From positions 1 to 64,000 of the forward strand of contig JAIQFC010000023.1 of assembly GCA_020073465.1 (NCBI GenBank): 64,000 bases of DNA. The letters are read 5' to 3'. The stretch is from Terriglobia bacterium (GTDB lineage Bacteria; Acidobacteriota; Terriglobia; Terriglobales; Acidobacteriaceae). Shown here piece by piece: positions 56,177-64,000 of this stretch. A program made the translations under genes and the position numbers. Below the pieces are notes generated by a model. It did no database searches. It was not told the DNA's origin and saw only the letters and a list, made by a program, of their open reading frames with translations. The number at the start of each line of letters is the position of its first letter. Within the stretch, counting starts at the first letter, position 1.

Positions 56177-58459
56177 CTACCGCTGTCGAAGGCGATGAGC
56201 TGCGACCAGTACTTGGCCCAGGCTCAGACCGCCATCCCCGGCAGGGACTTCCGAGTGCGTGAATACCTCAAAGCCCTCGCCTTCGAGTCGCGAGCGCAGG
56301 TTCGTGAGCAGGTACGCGTTGTGGAACGTTCCGCCACTCAGGCACACACGATTCAGAGAGGAACGCTGACGAAGAAGGTCGGCGATGTGAACAAAGATGT
56401 TCACCAGCCCGTTGTGAAATTGCCGGCTGATGGCCGAAACGGATATTCCTCGTTCGATGTCGTCAACCAGAGCCTCAAACAGCGGCTTGGTGCCGATCCT
56501 CCAGCAGTCTCCGTCGGTGAGCAGTTGCATCGGATAAGAGCCGTTGCCATCCGACCGTTCCATTGCCATTTCAAGCTCGATCGCCGCCTGGGCTTCGTAG
56601 TTCACCTCTTGCCGGATTCCGGCCAGCGCGGCAACCGCGTCGAACAGCCGCCCGCAGCTTGAGGTCAGCGGAGAATTCACCCCACGATCAGTTATCCGCA
56701 ACAGCAGATCAACCTTCTTGCGATCGAGTTGCTGCACGAACGGCAGCTTCATTTCCCGGAAGGCTTCTCCGAAATGATGGGCCAGGTAGCTCACCGCCAT
56801 GCGCCACGGCTCACGGATGGCGGCGCTTCCGCCCGGCATGGGTACATACTCGAAGTGCGCGGCGCGCTCAAACTTGTCGTAATCAGCAATCAGGACCTCG
56901 CCACCCCAGACCTGTCCGTCGGTGCCATAACCAGTGCCGTCCAGCGCAAAGCCAATAACCGGACCGGCGATTCCATTCTCGCCCATGCAACTGGCGATGT
57001 GCGCGTGGTGATGCTGCACTCCCATCAATTCCACACCCGTCTGCTGGAGCGCCCACTTCGTCGAAAAATAGTCAGGATGCAGATCGTAGGCGACGATTGC
57101 CGGACTGATCTCTAGAATTCTCTGGAGGTGTGCCACGGTCTGCTCGAAGAACTTGTAGCTCTCCAGATTCTCCAGGTCGCCGATGTGCTGGCTGAGAAAG
57201 ACGCGATCGCCGTCACTCACACTGATGGTGTTCTTCAGTTCGCCGCCCACTCCGAGGATTTGCGGGATCTCTTCCTTCAGAAACACCGGAACGGGAACGT
57301 AGCCGCGCGATCTCCGCATCTGCCGCGGTCTTCCGGACACGACCCGGACAACTGAGTCATCGCAGCGCAGCAGGATGTCGCGGTTGTGGACAAGAAAGTG
57401 GTCCGCTAGTCCACTCAGCCGCGCGAGAGCTTCCTGATTATCAATCGCAATCGGCTCTTCGCTGAGATTGCCGCTGGTCATGACCAGCGCGAGAAAGTTA
57501 CCTTCGGCAAACAAAAGATAATGCAGGGGCGTGTAAGGCAGAAATACGCCGAGGTCACGGTTCGACGGCGCAACCTCTCCGGCGATGGGACTTGAAGCTT
57601 TGCGCTGCAACAGCACGACGGGCCGCTGGATCGATCGCAGGGCTTGCCGGGCAGCGTCATCGACCTCGCATAGCCTCTGGACCGTCTCCAGATTAGGCGC
57701 CATGATCGCAAACGGTTTCTCGACTCGCCGTTTACGCTCACGCAGCAGCGCGACGGCCGCCGCGTTCGTCGCGTCGACCGCAAGGTGAAACCCGCCCAGC
57801 CCTTTTACCGCCACCACATGACCGGCTCTTAGCACGGTCGCAGTGTCGGCGATCGGGTCTCGACTCGCGACACGCGTCCCATTCTTGTCCCACAGTTCCA
57901 ACTGAGGCCCACAGTCCCAGCAGGCATTGGGTTGAGCATGAAAACGGCGATTCAACGGATCCTCATACTCCGCCTGACACGCCGGGCACATGGGAAACAC
58001 TGCCATCGAAGTGTGCGGCCGGTCGTAGGGGATGTCGCGCACGATTGTGAATCGCGGCCCACAATTCGTGCAGTTGATAAACGGATAGCGATGGCGCCGG
58101 TCCGTCGGGTCCAGCATCTCGCGCAGGCAGTCGTCACAAACCGCAATGTCGGGGGAGATGAGAGTGTGAACTGCCTCGCCCCGCTGGCTCGCTAGGATGC
58201 GGAATTCGCGGTCGCCATTGCAGGGCAGGTCGCGCACGGTCACGTCGGTGATTCGTGCCAGCGGTGGCGCCTGGCGGGGAAGGCAGCTGACGAAATCATC
58301 TACCGCTTGAGCTGGGCCCTGGATTTCAATGGTGACGCCGGAAGGTGTGTTGCTAACGTTGCCGCTGAGTTGGCGTTCAGTGGCGAGGCGATAGATATAG
58401 GGCCGGAATCCCACGCCCTGCACGATCCCGCAAACATCGATTCGCCGTCGGACTTGCAT
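56177..58459 (-). CDS. hypF: Hydrogenase maturation carbamoyltransferase HypF
   Basis: A 760-residue protein that makes the cyanide ligands of NiFe hydrogenase from carbamoyl phosphate, passing the group to HypE. Domains in order: acylphosphatase (about 1-90, GIVQGVGFRPYIYRLA), zinc-finger region (about 105-190, CDDC, CTNCGPR, CPAC, CWDC), YrdC-like (about 200-380) and Kae1-like (about 400-760) with the metal motif HHHAHIASCM. Full length, no defects. It is the last gene of the hyp operon and follows hypB after seven bases. Confidence 0.96.
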   Translation of the reverse strand: MQVRRRIDVCGIVQGVGFRPYIYRLATERQLSGNVSNTPSGVTIEIQGPAQAVDDFVSCLPRQAPPLARITDVTVRDLPCNGDREFRILASQRGEAVHTLISPDIAVCDDCLREMLDPTDRRHRYPFINCTNCGPRFTIVRDIPYDRPHTSMAVFPMCPACQAEYEDPLNRRFHAQPNACWDCGPQLELWDKNGTRVASRDPIADTATVLRAGHVVAVKGLGGFHLAVDATNAAAVALLRERKRRVEKPFAIMAPNLETVQRLCEVDDAARQALRSIQRPVVLLQRKASSPIAGEVAPSNRDLGVFLPYTPLHYLLFAEGNFLALVMTSGNLSEEPIAIDNQEALARLSGLADHFLVHNRDILLRCDDSVVRVVSGRPRQMRRSRGYVPVPVFLKEEIPQILGVGGELKNTISVSDGDRVFLSQHIGDLENLESYKFFEQTVAHLQRILEISPAIVAYDLHPDYFSTKWALQQTGVELMGVQHHHAHIASCMGENGIAGPVIGFALDGTGYGTDGQVWGGEVLIADYDKFERAAHFEYVPMPGGSAAIREPWRMAVSYLAHHFGEAFREMKLPFVQQLDRKKVDLLLRITDRGVNSPLTSSCGRLFDAVAALAGIRQEVNYEAQAAIELEMAMERSDGNGSYPMQLLTDGDCWRIGTKPLFEALVDDIERGISVSAISRQFHNGLVNIFVHIADLLRQRSSLNRVCLSGGTFHNAYLLTNLRSRLEGEGFEVFTHSEVPAGDGGLSLGQVLVAAHRLRQR

Positions 58460-58466
58460 GTGCCAT

Positions 58467-59141
58467 TCAAGCCACCGGCTGGGCCTTCACCGCGTGCGCT
58501 CTGCGCTGCTCCAGCCACGTCATCCACTCGCCCATGCCGCTTCCGGTCGTAGCGGAGACTCTCACGCTCTGCATGCCAGGATGGACGCGGCGCGCGTTCT
58601 CCTCTGCCACAGCGATGTCGAAGGGAACGTAGGGCAGCAGGTCGACCTTCGTCAGCACGAGCAGTTCGGACTTGAAGAAGATTGACGGATACTTCAGCGG
58701 CTTGTCCTCACCTTCGGTCACGCTGAGCAGCACGATTTTGGCGTTTTCCCCTAGATCGTAGCTCGAGGGACAGACCAGGTTTCCGACGTTCTCGATGAAC
58801 AGAAGATCGATCTCTTCCAGTTTCCAGTCGGCGAGATGCCGATCGATCATGCGCGCGTCGAGATGGCAAGTGCCCCCGGTCGTAATCTGCTTGGTGGGAA
58901 ACCCGAAGCGCCGCAGCCGTGCGGCGTCATTCTCCGTTTGAATATCGCCGGTCAGCACCGCGACGCGGTCATTTCCCGGCAGGCTCTCCAGAGTTCTTTC
59001 CAGCAGACTGGTCTTGCCGGAACCGGGAGAGCTGATCAGGTTGAGGCAGAGCGTGCCGTGCTCTCGAAACCGTTCCCGAAGCTCGCCGGCGATCCGGTCA
59101 TTCTCGCTCAGAACCTTCTTCTCAAGCGGGACTCGGTTCAT
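58467..59141 (-). CDS. hypB: Hydrogenase nickel-insertion GTPase HypB
   Basis: A 224-residue SIMIBI GTPase delivering nickel to the hydrogenase large subunit together with HypA. The P-loop SPGSGKTS is at 38-45, the metal site TCHLDAR has C92 and H93, and TKVDLL is the guanine-specificity motif. The N-terminal CxxCGC motif and His-rich region of some relatives are absent, so nickel storage is unlikely. The ATG at 59141 (MNRVPLEKKV) overlaps the end of hypA by 20 bases. Confidence 0.95.
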   Translation of the reverse strand: MNRVPLEKKVLSENDRIAGELRERFREHGTLCLNLISSPGSGKTSLLERTLESLPGNDRVAVLTGDIQTENDAARLRRFGFPTKQITTGGTCHLDARMIDRHLADWKLEEIDLLFIENVGNLVCPSSYDLGENAKIVLLSVTEGEDKPLKYPSIFFKSELLVLTKVDLLPYVPFDIAVAEENARRVHPGMQSVRVSATTGSGMGEWMTWLEQRRAHAVKAQPVA

Positions 59142-59484
59142 GTTCCTCCACCTCCAGATATGCCATCTCCAGCTCGTCTCCGCTGATGCATTCACTGTTC
59201 AGCTTTCCGCATTGCGGACAGGTAAAGTCATAATCTTTCACGTTGAAGTCCGTGTGGCAGTCCCGGCAGCGATGCCGCCGCGGACGAATCTCGATCTCCA
59301 GTTCCAGCGACTCCAGATCGGTCTCCTTGGTCAGCGCCTCGAAACAAAAGCGCAGAGATTCGGGATCGACAGCAGCCAACTCGCCGATCCGCAGCCCGAC
59401 TTTGCGCGGACTCGACCCAGGATAGCGGGCCGCTTCCGTGCGGACGGCTTCGATCACCGAGTTGGCAATTCCCATCTCGTGCAT
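59122..59484 (-). CDS. hypA: Hydrogenase nickel chaperone HypA
   Basis: A 120-residue protein starting MHEMGIANSV; the N-terminal Met-His pair binds nickel. A zinc site is formed by C73/C76 (CRDC) and C89/C92 (CPQC). The C-terminus has an acidic tail (YLEVEEHEPSPA). The ATG at 59484 is the conserved family start. The stop of hypE lies 7 bases upstream and hypB overlaps downstream, so all three are in one transcript. Confidence 0.95.
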   Translation of the reverse strand: MHEMGIANSVIEAVRTEAARYPGSSPRKVGLRIGELAAVDPESLRFCFEALTKETDLESLELEIEIRPRRHRCRDCHTDFNVKDYDFTCPQCGKLNSECISGDELEMAYLEVEEHEPSPA

Positions 59485-59491
59485 GACTCTG

Positions 59492-60553
59492 TCAGCAAAT
59501 GCGCGGCAATTGATCTCCCGCCAGCATGTCCACAATTCGGGTCGTGCCCAGGGGTGTTCGCATCACGACGAGCCCTGGATTCTTCTCCGTCACTGTGCCG
59601 ATGATCTGCGCGTCTTTCCCGAGGGGATGCCGCCGCATGGCCGCCAGCACAGTTTCTGCCACGCTGGGTTCCACAATCGCGACCAGCTTGCCTTCATTCG
59701 CGACATACAGCGGGTCTAATCCCAGCAGCTCGCATGCCCCTTTTACCTCGTCGCGGATCGGGATCGCGCGCTCGATCAGTTCGATTCCCACTCGCGACTG
59801 CGCCGCAATCTCGTTCAATGTGCTGGAGAGCCCGCCGCGCGTGGGATCCCGCATGCAGCGGATATCACCAGTGACCTTAAGCATTTCGGCGACCAGAGTG
59901 TGCAATGCTGCACTGTCGCTCTGGATTGCGCTCTCGAATTCCAGACCTTCCCGCTGCGCGAGAATGGCAATTCCGTGGTCGCCGATCGACCCGCTTAACA
60001 AAACCTTGTCGCCGGGCCGGGCGCGGTCTGCCGACATCTCAAGTCCGTCGGGCACCAGGCCGATTCCGGTCGTGTTTATGAAGAGCCCGTCGCCGCTGCC
60101 TTTCTCGACGACCTTGGTGTCTCCCGTGACCACCTGCACGCCAGCAGAATCTGCCGCCTTGTGAAGCGACTCGACCACGCGCCGCAGCACGTCCATCGAT
60201 AGACCTTCTTCAAGGATGAAGGCCGCGCTGAGGAACAGTGGCTGGGCGCCGCCCATGGCGAGGTCGTTGACCGTACCGTGCACCGCCAAAGATCCGATGT
60301 CGCCACCGGGGAAGAACAACGGCTTCACTACGAAGGAGTCCGTGGTGATTGCAATCCGCGAGCCGTTCACTTGGACGATAGCCTGGTCGTCGAGTTTCGA
60401 CAGAGCAGGGTTCTTGAAGGCAGGCAGGAAGACATCCCGAACCAGCTCGGCGCTGAGCTTTCCTCCGCTGCCGTGGCCCAGAAGAATCGTGTCTTTCGCA
60501 GGCAGAGGTGTGGGGCAACTCATCTCAGCAATCGTTTTCAGCACCTCTGCCAT
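59492..60553 (-). CDS. hypE: Hydrogenase maturation protein HypE
   Basis: A 353-residue PurM-like protein that dehydrates the carbamoyl group received from HypF to a thiocyanate. It contains ILLGHGSGGKLSAELVRDVF and HGTVNDLAMGGAQPLFLSAA, and ends in the essential C-terminal cysteine (PRIC, C353). Length and ends are complete. It follows hypD after nine bases. Confidence 0.96.
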   Translation of the reverse strand: MAEVLKTIAEMSCPTPLPAKDTILLGHGSGGKLSAELVRDVFLPAFKNPALSKLDDQAIVQVNGSRIAITTDSFVVKPLFFPGGDIGSLAVHGTVNDLAMGGAQPLFLSAAFILEEGLSMDVLRRVVESLHKAADSAGVQVVTGDTKVVEKGSGDGLFINTTGIGLVPDGLEMSADRARPGDKVLLSGSIGDHGIAILAQREGLEFESAIQSDSAALHTLVAEMLKVTGDIRCMRDPTRGGLSSTLNEIAAQSRVGIELIERAIPIRDEVKGACELLGLDPLYVANEGKLVAIVEPSVAETVLAAMRRHPLGKDAQIIGTVTEKNPGLVVMRTPLGTTRIVDMLAGDQLPRIC

Positions 60554-60562
60554 CCCTGTTCC

Positions 60563-61660
60563 TCAGCTTGCTACGGTATGCCTCCGGTAATGGTAGTACG
60601 CGGCGCATGCACCCTCGGCGGAGACCATCGGCGCGCCGAGCGGATTCTCGGGCGTACAGCGCATGGCGAACGCCGGACAATCCGTCGGTTTCTTCAATCC
60701 TTGCAGAACCATCGCGCTGATGCATTCTGCAGGCTCGTCGGCGGTGACCAGCTGGAGGTCGAAGACTTTGTTGGCATCGTGGGCTCTGTACTCCTCACGC
60801 AGCCGCAACCCGCTATTCGGAATCGGACCAATGCCCCGCCACTTCTGATCGGCAACCTCAAATACTTCTTTCATGATCTGCTGCGCCGCAAGGTTGCCGG
60901 CATAGCTGACCGAGCGCACGTACTGGTTCTCGATGCGCGCCTCTCCTTGTTCCAGTTGCTTCACCAGCATCAGGACGGCTTCCAGCAGATCCGCCGGCTC
61001 AAAACCGCCAACCACGATGGGCACGGCGAAGTCGCGAACCAGCGCTTCGTACTCCTGAAATCCCATCACCGTGCAGACATGACCGGGCGCGATAAAAGCT
61101 TGTACGCGATTCTGCCGCGAGGTCATCAGCGCACGGATCGCGGGTGGAACCAGCACATGCGACACCAGCATCGAAAAGTTCTTCAGCCCTTCGCGCTTCG
61201 CCTGGAAGGCCGCCATGGCATTGGGCGGCGCCGTCGTCTCAAAGCCGATCGCCAGGAAAACAACTTTGCGGTCAGGGTTCGCACGGGCAACCTTCACGGC
61301 TTCCAACGGCGAATACGCGATTCGGACATCCCCACCCTGGGCTTTCGCTCGGAACAAGTCTGAATTCGACCCGGGAACCCGCAGCATGTCGCCATACGAG
61401 ACGAGTGTCACGTCCGGGCGCAGGGCCAGCGCAATGGCCTTGTCGATGGTTTCGAGCGGAGTGACGCACACCGGACAGCCCGGCCCGTGCACCAGTTCAA
61501 TCTCGGGGGGCAGAAGTTCGTCGAGGCCATAACGCATGATGGTGTGGGTCTGCCCGCCACAGATTTCCATCAACACCCAGGGGCGAGTCACGCAGCGGGT
61601 GATCTCTGCGACCAGGCCGTGTGCAATGCGCTCATCGCGGTACTCGTCGAGGTATTTCAT
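60563..61660 (-). CDS. hypD: Hydrogenase maturation iron-sulfur protein HypD
   Basis: A 365-residue protein that assembles the Fe(CN)2CO unit with HypC. The motifs are [38 protein letters not shown] and [12 protein letters not shown], with further cysteines near the C-terminus for the 4Fe-4S cluster. Its start overlaps the hypC stop by four bases (ATGA). Confidence 0.96.
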   Translation of the reverse strand: MKYLDEYRDERIAHGLVAEITRCVTRPWVLMEICGGQTHTIMRYGLDELLPPEIELVHGPGCPVCVTPLETIDKAIALALRPDVTLVSYGDMLRVPGSNSDLFRAKAQGGDVRIAYSPLEAVKVARANPDRKVVFLAIGFETTAPPNAMAAFQAKREGLKNFSMLVSHVLVPPAIRALMTSRQNRVQAFIAPGHVCTVMGFQEYEALVRDFAVPIVVGGFEPADLLEAVLMLVKQLEQGEARIENQYVRSVSYAGNLAAQQIMKEVFEVADQKWRGIGPIPNSGLRLREEYRAHDANKVFDLQLVTADEPAECISAMVLQGLKKPTDCPAFAMRCTPENPLGAPMVSAEGACAAYYHYRRHTVAS

Positions 61661-61932
61661 CGGCGGCCCTCATCCGCGACTTCAGCCTCCTGCGGCAGCT
61701 CTTCCTCCAGCACGCCCATTTCTTCCAGCAGTTGGTAGGTACGCTGTGCTTCTTCGGCATTCACCACGCTGATCGCGAAGCCTACGTGCACCAACACATA
61801 GTCACCGACCGCGGCTTCCGGGACGAAATCCAGGCTGACTTGCCGCGTGATGCCACCAAACTGCACCCGAGCGCTGCGGAGTCCGTTGCATTCCTCGGCG
61901 CTTACGATTTTTCCCGGGACGGCCAGACACAT
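61657..61932 (-). CDS. hypC: Hydrogenase assembly chaperone HypC
   Basis: A 91-residue chaperone starting [10 protein letters not shown]; the second residue, Cys, is essential for binding HypD and the large subunit. [19 protein letters not shown] is the conserved middle. The acidic tail ([16 protein letters not shown]) is longer than usual. The ATG at 61932 has GGAGGG at good spacing; the start lies 31 bases inside the 3' end of the upstream protease gene. Confidence 0.95.
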   Translation of the reverse strand: MCLAVPGKIVSAEECNGLRSARVQFGGITRQVSLDFVPEAAVGDYVLVHVGFAISVVNAEEAQRTYQLLEEMGVLEEELPQEAEVADEGRR

Positions 61933-62414
61933 GGTGCCCTCCAGCGACAATGTAGAGCGCGTACCTCGCTGCTGATCTGCTGGGCCACTTCTTCTACGGC
62001 TTGCCTTACCTCAGGCGAAATCTCGGCCCCACGATCAAACCGCCTGCCCTCGATCCCGTACACTCGCAGGGACTTTGGAGATTTCCCCAGCACTCTTGCC
62101 AGCCGGACCGCCTCGCCCACGCCGAATCCATGAGTCGAGGCCGGAGCGCCGCTTTCAACGTGGGGCAGTTCACGTTCCCAGCAGTGAACCGTGCCCGCGG
62201 ACGCCCCCGTCACCACGGCGTCGATGATGATGACCTCATCCTCTGTACCCCAGGCATCCATGAGTTCGGCGGCTTCCCCAATGCAGATCTTTGTGGTTAT
62301 GCCCGAGGTTTCCCCACCCGACGATTCTACGCCCAGTTCGCGGAGCCGCTCCGCCACCAGCACCCCGGCGCCATCATCTCCGCGCCCACGGTTTCCGCAG
62401 CCAATGATCCGCAT
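61902..62414 (-). CDS. NiFe-hydrogenase maturation endopeptidase
   Basis: A 170-residue protease of the HycI/HybD/HoxW group that trims the C-terminus of the large subunit after nickel insertion. It has GCGNRGRGDDGAGVLVAERL with the nickel-sensing acidic D13/D14, D65 in VIIIDAVV and H95 in STHGFGVGEA. The large subunit directly upstream still carries a 14-residue extension for it to remove. The 3' end overlaps hypC by 31 bases. Confidence 0.88.
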   Translation of the reverse strand: MRIIGCGNRGRGDDGAGVLVAERLRELGVESSGGETSGITTKICIGEAAELMDAWGTEDEVIIIDAVVTGASAGTVHCWERELPHVESGAPASTHGFGVGEAVRLARVLGKSPKSLRVYGIEGRRFDRGAEISPEVRQAVEEVAQQISSEVRALHCRWRAPCVWPSREKS

Positions 62415-62417
62415 GCC

Positions 62418-63722
62418 TCAGCCGTTGCCCGGGTCCGATCGCTCGATCTCAAGCTTCAGAAAATGCGTCGCGCATGAGATGCACGGGTCATAGTTCCGTA
62501 TCGCCTGCTCGCACTTCCACGTCGCTTCTTCGAGCGGCCATGCCACCAACCGTGCGGCGTAGTCCCGCAGATCGTCCTCAATTCTCCTCTGATTCTGCGA
62601 AGTTGGGGGAACAATCTTGGCCGTGACGATGAGTCCCTGCTGATCCAGAGCGTAGCGGTGATACAGGATGCCGCGCGGCGCCTCCGTGATGGCATGTCCC
62701 ACCCCGGCACGGTTCGGCGCCTCGACTCGCGGAGCGGCGGGCGGCACGTACTCGCGGATAATCCGCAAGGCTTCCGCACAGGCGAACACCAGCTCAACCG
62801 CCCGAACCACAATGCTGCGGAAAGGGTTCTTCACCGGCACGTTGAGATTGGCCTTGGTGGCCGCTTCCTGCGCCACTTGCGGCAGCTTGTCAAAGTTCAG
62901 GTTGAAGCGCGCCAACGGTCCCACCAGGTATGAGCCCCTGCCCCGGATCACCGAGTGCAGTGCGTTGGAGTGCTTCACGTGTAATTCGAGAAAGTGATCC
63001 TCATACGCGGCGGCATCGATATCCAGGCCGCGGCTCGACACCAGGCGTCCTTCGTTGAACGGATACTCATCCGGATGGCGAAGCGCGACAAATTCGTAGT
63101 CCTGTTCAAAGATCGGAAACTCCAAGCCCGCCGTCCACTGCACCGCCTCCAGAGAAGCTTGCAGCGCCCACTCAAGATCCTCGACGAGCTCGCGCAACTG
63201 GTACTTCGTGGGCGTCTTGTAGAAACCGCCGACCGCCGCCGAAATGGGATGAATCTCCCGCCCGCCCAGCACCTGCACGATCCGATTGCCAATTTTCTTC
63301 AGCCGCAGTGCCTGCTCAACCACGCTGCGATGCTCGCCCGCCATGGCGATTACATCGGGATATCCCAGAAAATCTGGGGCGTGAAGCATGTAGACATGCA
63401 ATGCGTGACTCTCAATCCATTCTCCGCAGTAGAACAGGCGCCGCAACAGGCGCACAGCGGGATCGATACTGATCCCCAGAGCCCGCTCGATGGCGTGGAT
63501 CGCGCTCATCTGGTACGCAATCGGACAGATCCCGCAGATCCGCGAAGTGATATCGGGCGCTTCGGAGAAATGGCGGCCCCGCAGGAAGGCTTCGAAGAAT
63601 CGCGGAGGCTCGTAAATCCTCAGCTTCACGTCGGACACGCGCTCGCCTGCCATCTTGATGTACAGCGAGCCTTCGCCCTCCACCCGGGCCAGCGTGTCCA
63701 CGCGAATCGTGCGTCCCGTCAT
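62418..63722 (-). CDS. NiFe hydrogenase large (catalytic) subunit, group 3-like
   Basis: A 434-residue catalytic subunit. The nickel ligands are C63/C66 in RICGIC and C414/C417 in DPCISC, followed by H420, after which a 14-residue tail ([14 protein letters not shown]) awaits proteolytic removal. The short N-terminus ([14 protein letters not shown]) and overall length fit cytosolic group 3 enzymes, probably the NADP-linked group 3b, rather than membrane uptake types. The start overlaps the small-subunit stop by four bases. Confidence 0.93.
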   Translation of the reverse strand: MTGRTIRVDTLARVEGEGSLYIKMAGERVSDVKLRIYEPPRFFEAFLRGRHFSEAPDITSRICGICPIAYQMSAIHAIERALGISIDPAVRLLRRLFYCGEWIESHALHVYMLHAPDFLGYPDVIAMAGEHRSVVEQALRLKKIGNRIVQVLGGREIHPISAAVGGFYKTPTKYQLRELVEDLEWALQASLEAVQWTAGLEFPIFEQDYEFVALRHPDEYPFNEGRLVSSRGLDIDAAAYEDHFLELHVKHSNALHSVIRGRGSYLVGPLARFNLNFDKLPQVAQEAATKANLNVPVKNPFRSIVVRAVELVFACAEALRIIREYVPPAAPRVEAPNRAGVGHAITEAPRGILYHRYALDQQGLIVTAKIVPPTSQNQRRIEDDLRDYAARLVAWPLEEATWKCEQAIRNYDPCISCATHFLKLEIERSDPGNG

Positions 63723-64000
63723 TGCCGTTCACACTCCTCGCTGGCTTTGCGGAACTGCCATGACCACGCATTGAATCCGCGGAAGGCGCGCGAAATCTGC
63801 TCGGGAGACTGTCCCAGAATGTGGAACTGGTTTGTGAGGGATGCCGTGTTGGAACTCTCCATTGGGCCAAAGCATCCGTAGCAACCACGGTCGTAGCCTG
63901 GACACAGCGCACCGCAGCCCGCCTGCGTCACGGGTCCCAGGCAGGCAACGCCGCGCGCCACCGCAATGCACACATTCGCCTTGCGCTTGCACTCGATGCA
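63719..64000 (-). CDS. NiFe hydrogenase small subunit, partial (C-terminal 93 residues)
   Basis: The gene runs out of the window. The visible part begins [20 protein letters not shown] and continues [19 protein letters not shown] and CYGCFGP, the cysteine pattern for iron-sulfur clusters in group 3 small subunits (sulfhydrogenase delta type). It is open to the edge and should continue upstream of position 64000. Its stop overlaps the large-subunit start (ATGA). Diaphorase subunits of a group 3b enzyme would be expected beyond the window. Confidence 0.9.
   Translation of the reverse strand, partial: CIECKRKANVCIAVARGVACLGPVTQAGCGALCPGYDRGCYGCFGPMESSNTASLTNQFHILGQSPEQISRAFRGFNAWSWQFRKASEECERQ

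Overview
The window is GC-rich, gene-dense bacterial chromosome. The gene set suggests an Acidobacteriota member, probably Terriglobia-like; this is inferred from gene content and repeat style, not from a marker search. Supporting signs are a PASTA-tailed FtsI, paired ECF sigma factor and Ser/Thr kinase genes, secreted PD40, BNR and Ig/beta-propeller proteins, DUF2911 and DUF3455 proteins, and many small dispersed palindromic repeats. No rRNA or tRNA gene and no CRISPR array was seen.

Layout. 1-1.3 kb: a CPXCG cysteine-rich protein, a YbjQ-type protein and a small membrane protein. 1.6-6.8 kb: the start of a division/cell-wall (dcw) cluster, mraZ-rsmH-(53-aa orf)-ftsL-ftsI, with a good promoter and 10-bp-spaced MraZ-type boxes. 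7.0-11.7 kb: a complete glycine cleavage set gcvT-gcvH-gcvPA-gcvPB, where murE would usually follow ftsI. 11.9-18.5 kb: small zinc-ribbon protein, DUF2911 protein, GH27 alpha-galactosidase, Ig/beta-propeller lipoprotein and a PD40-repeat protein. 18.5-21.4 kb: a Doc-type toxin-antitoxin pair beside an intact 1942-bp IS1595-family element. The element has 23-bp terminal inverted repeats and an 8-bp target duplication, and it carries four passenger genes coupled to the transposase. It interrupts a 64-codon reading frame.

21.4-36.5 kb: an esterase and three beta-oxidation genes lying in the order fadN-fadA-fadE in the direction of transcription. Accessory DNA separates them: a truncated GxxExxY gene, a proline-rich secreted protein, a lower-GC orphan gene, a nitrilase-fold protein of unknown role, two tandem winged-helix paralogues, and a sigma factor/kinase pair. 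36.6-48.2 kb: Nudix and patatin proteins, two PIN-domain toxin-antitoxin pairs, an amgK/murU-like recycling pair whose kinase is fused to a RapZ C-terminal domain, a decarboxylase, a methyltransferase and proBA. 48.4-56 kb: an M28 peptidase, a LacI-type regulator, a flavin oxidoreductase followed by a 19-codon remnant of a DapA-family gene, a BNR-repeat protein and an aldo/keto reductase. 56.2-64 kb: an NiFe-hydrogenase operon on the minus strand (small subunit cut by the window edge, large subunit, maturation protease, hypC-D-E-A-B-F).

Two threads run through the window. First, several families of palindromic repeats fill most intergenic gaps and have entered coding sequence in frame, most clearly in rsmH. 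Second, several genes without a ribosome binding site have a TANAAT-like -10 element 5-8 bases before the ATG, which suggests leaderless transcripts. All functional calls rest on motif and family recognition by eye; no database search was run.
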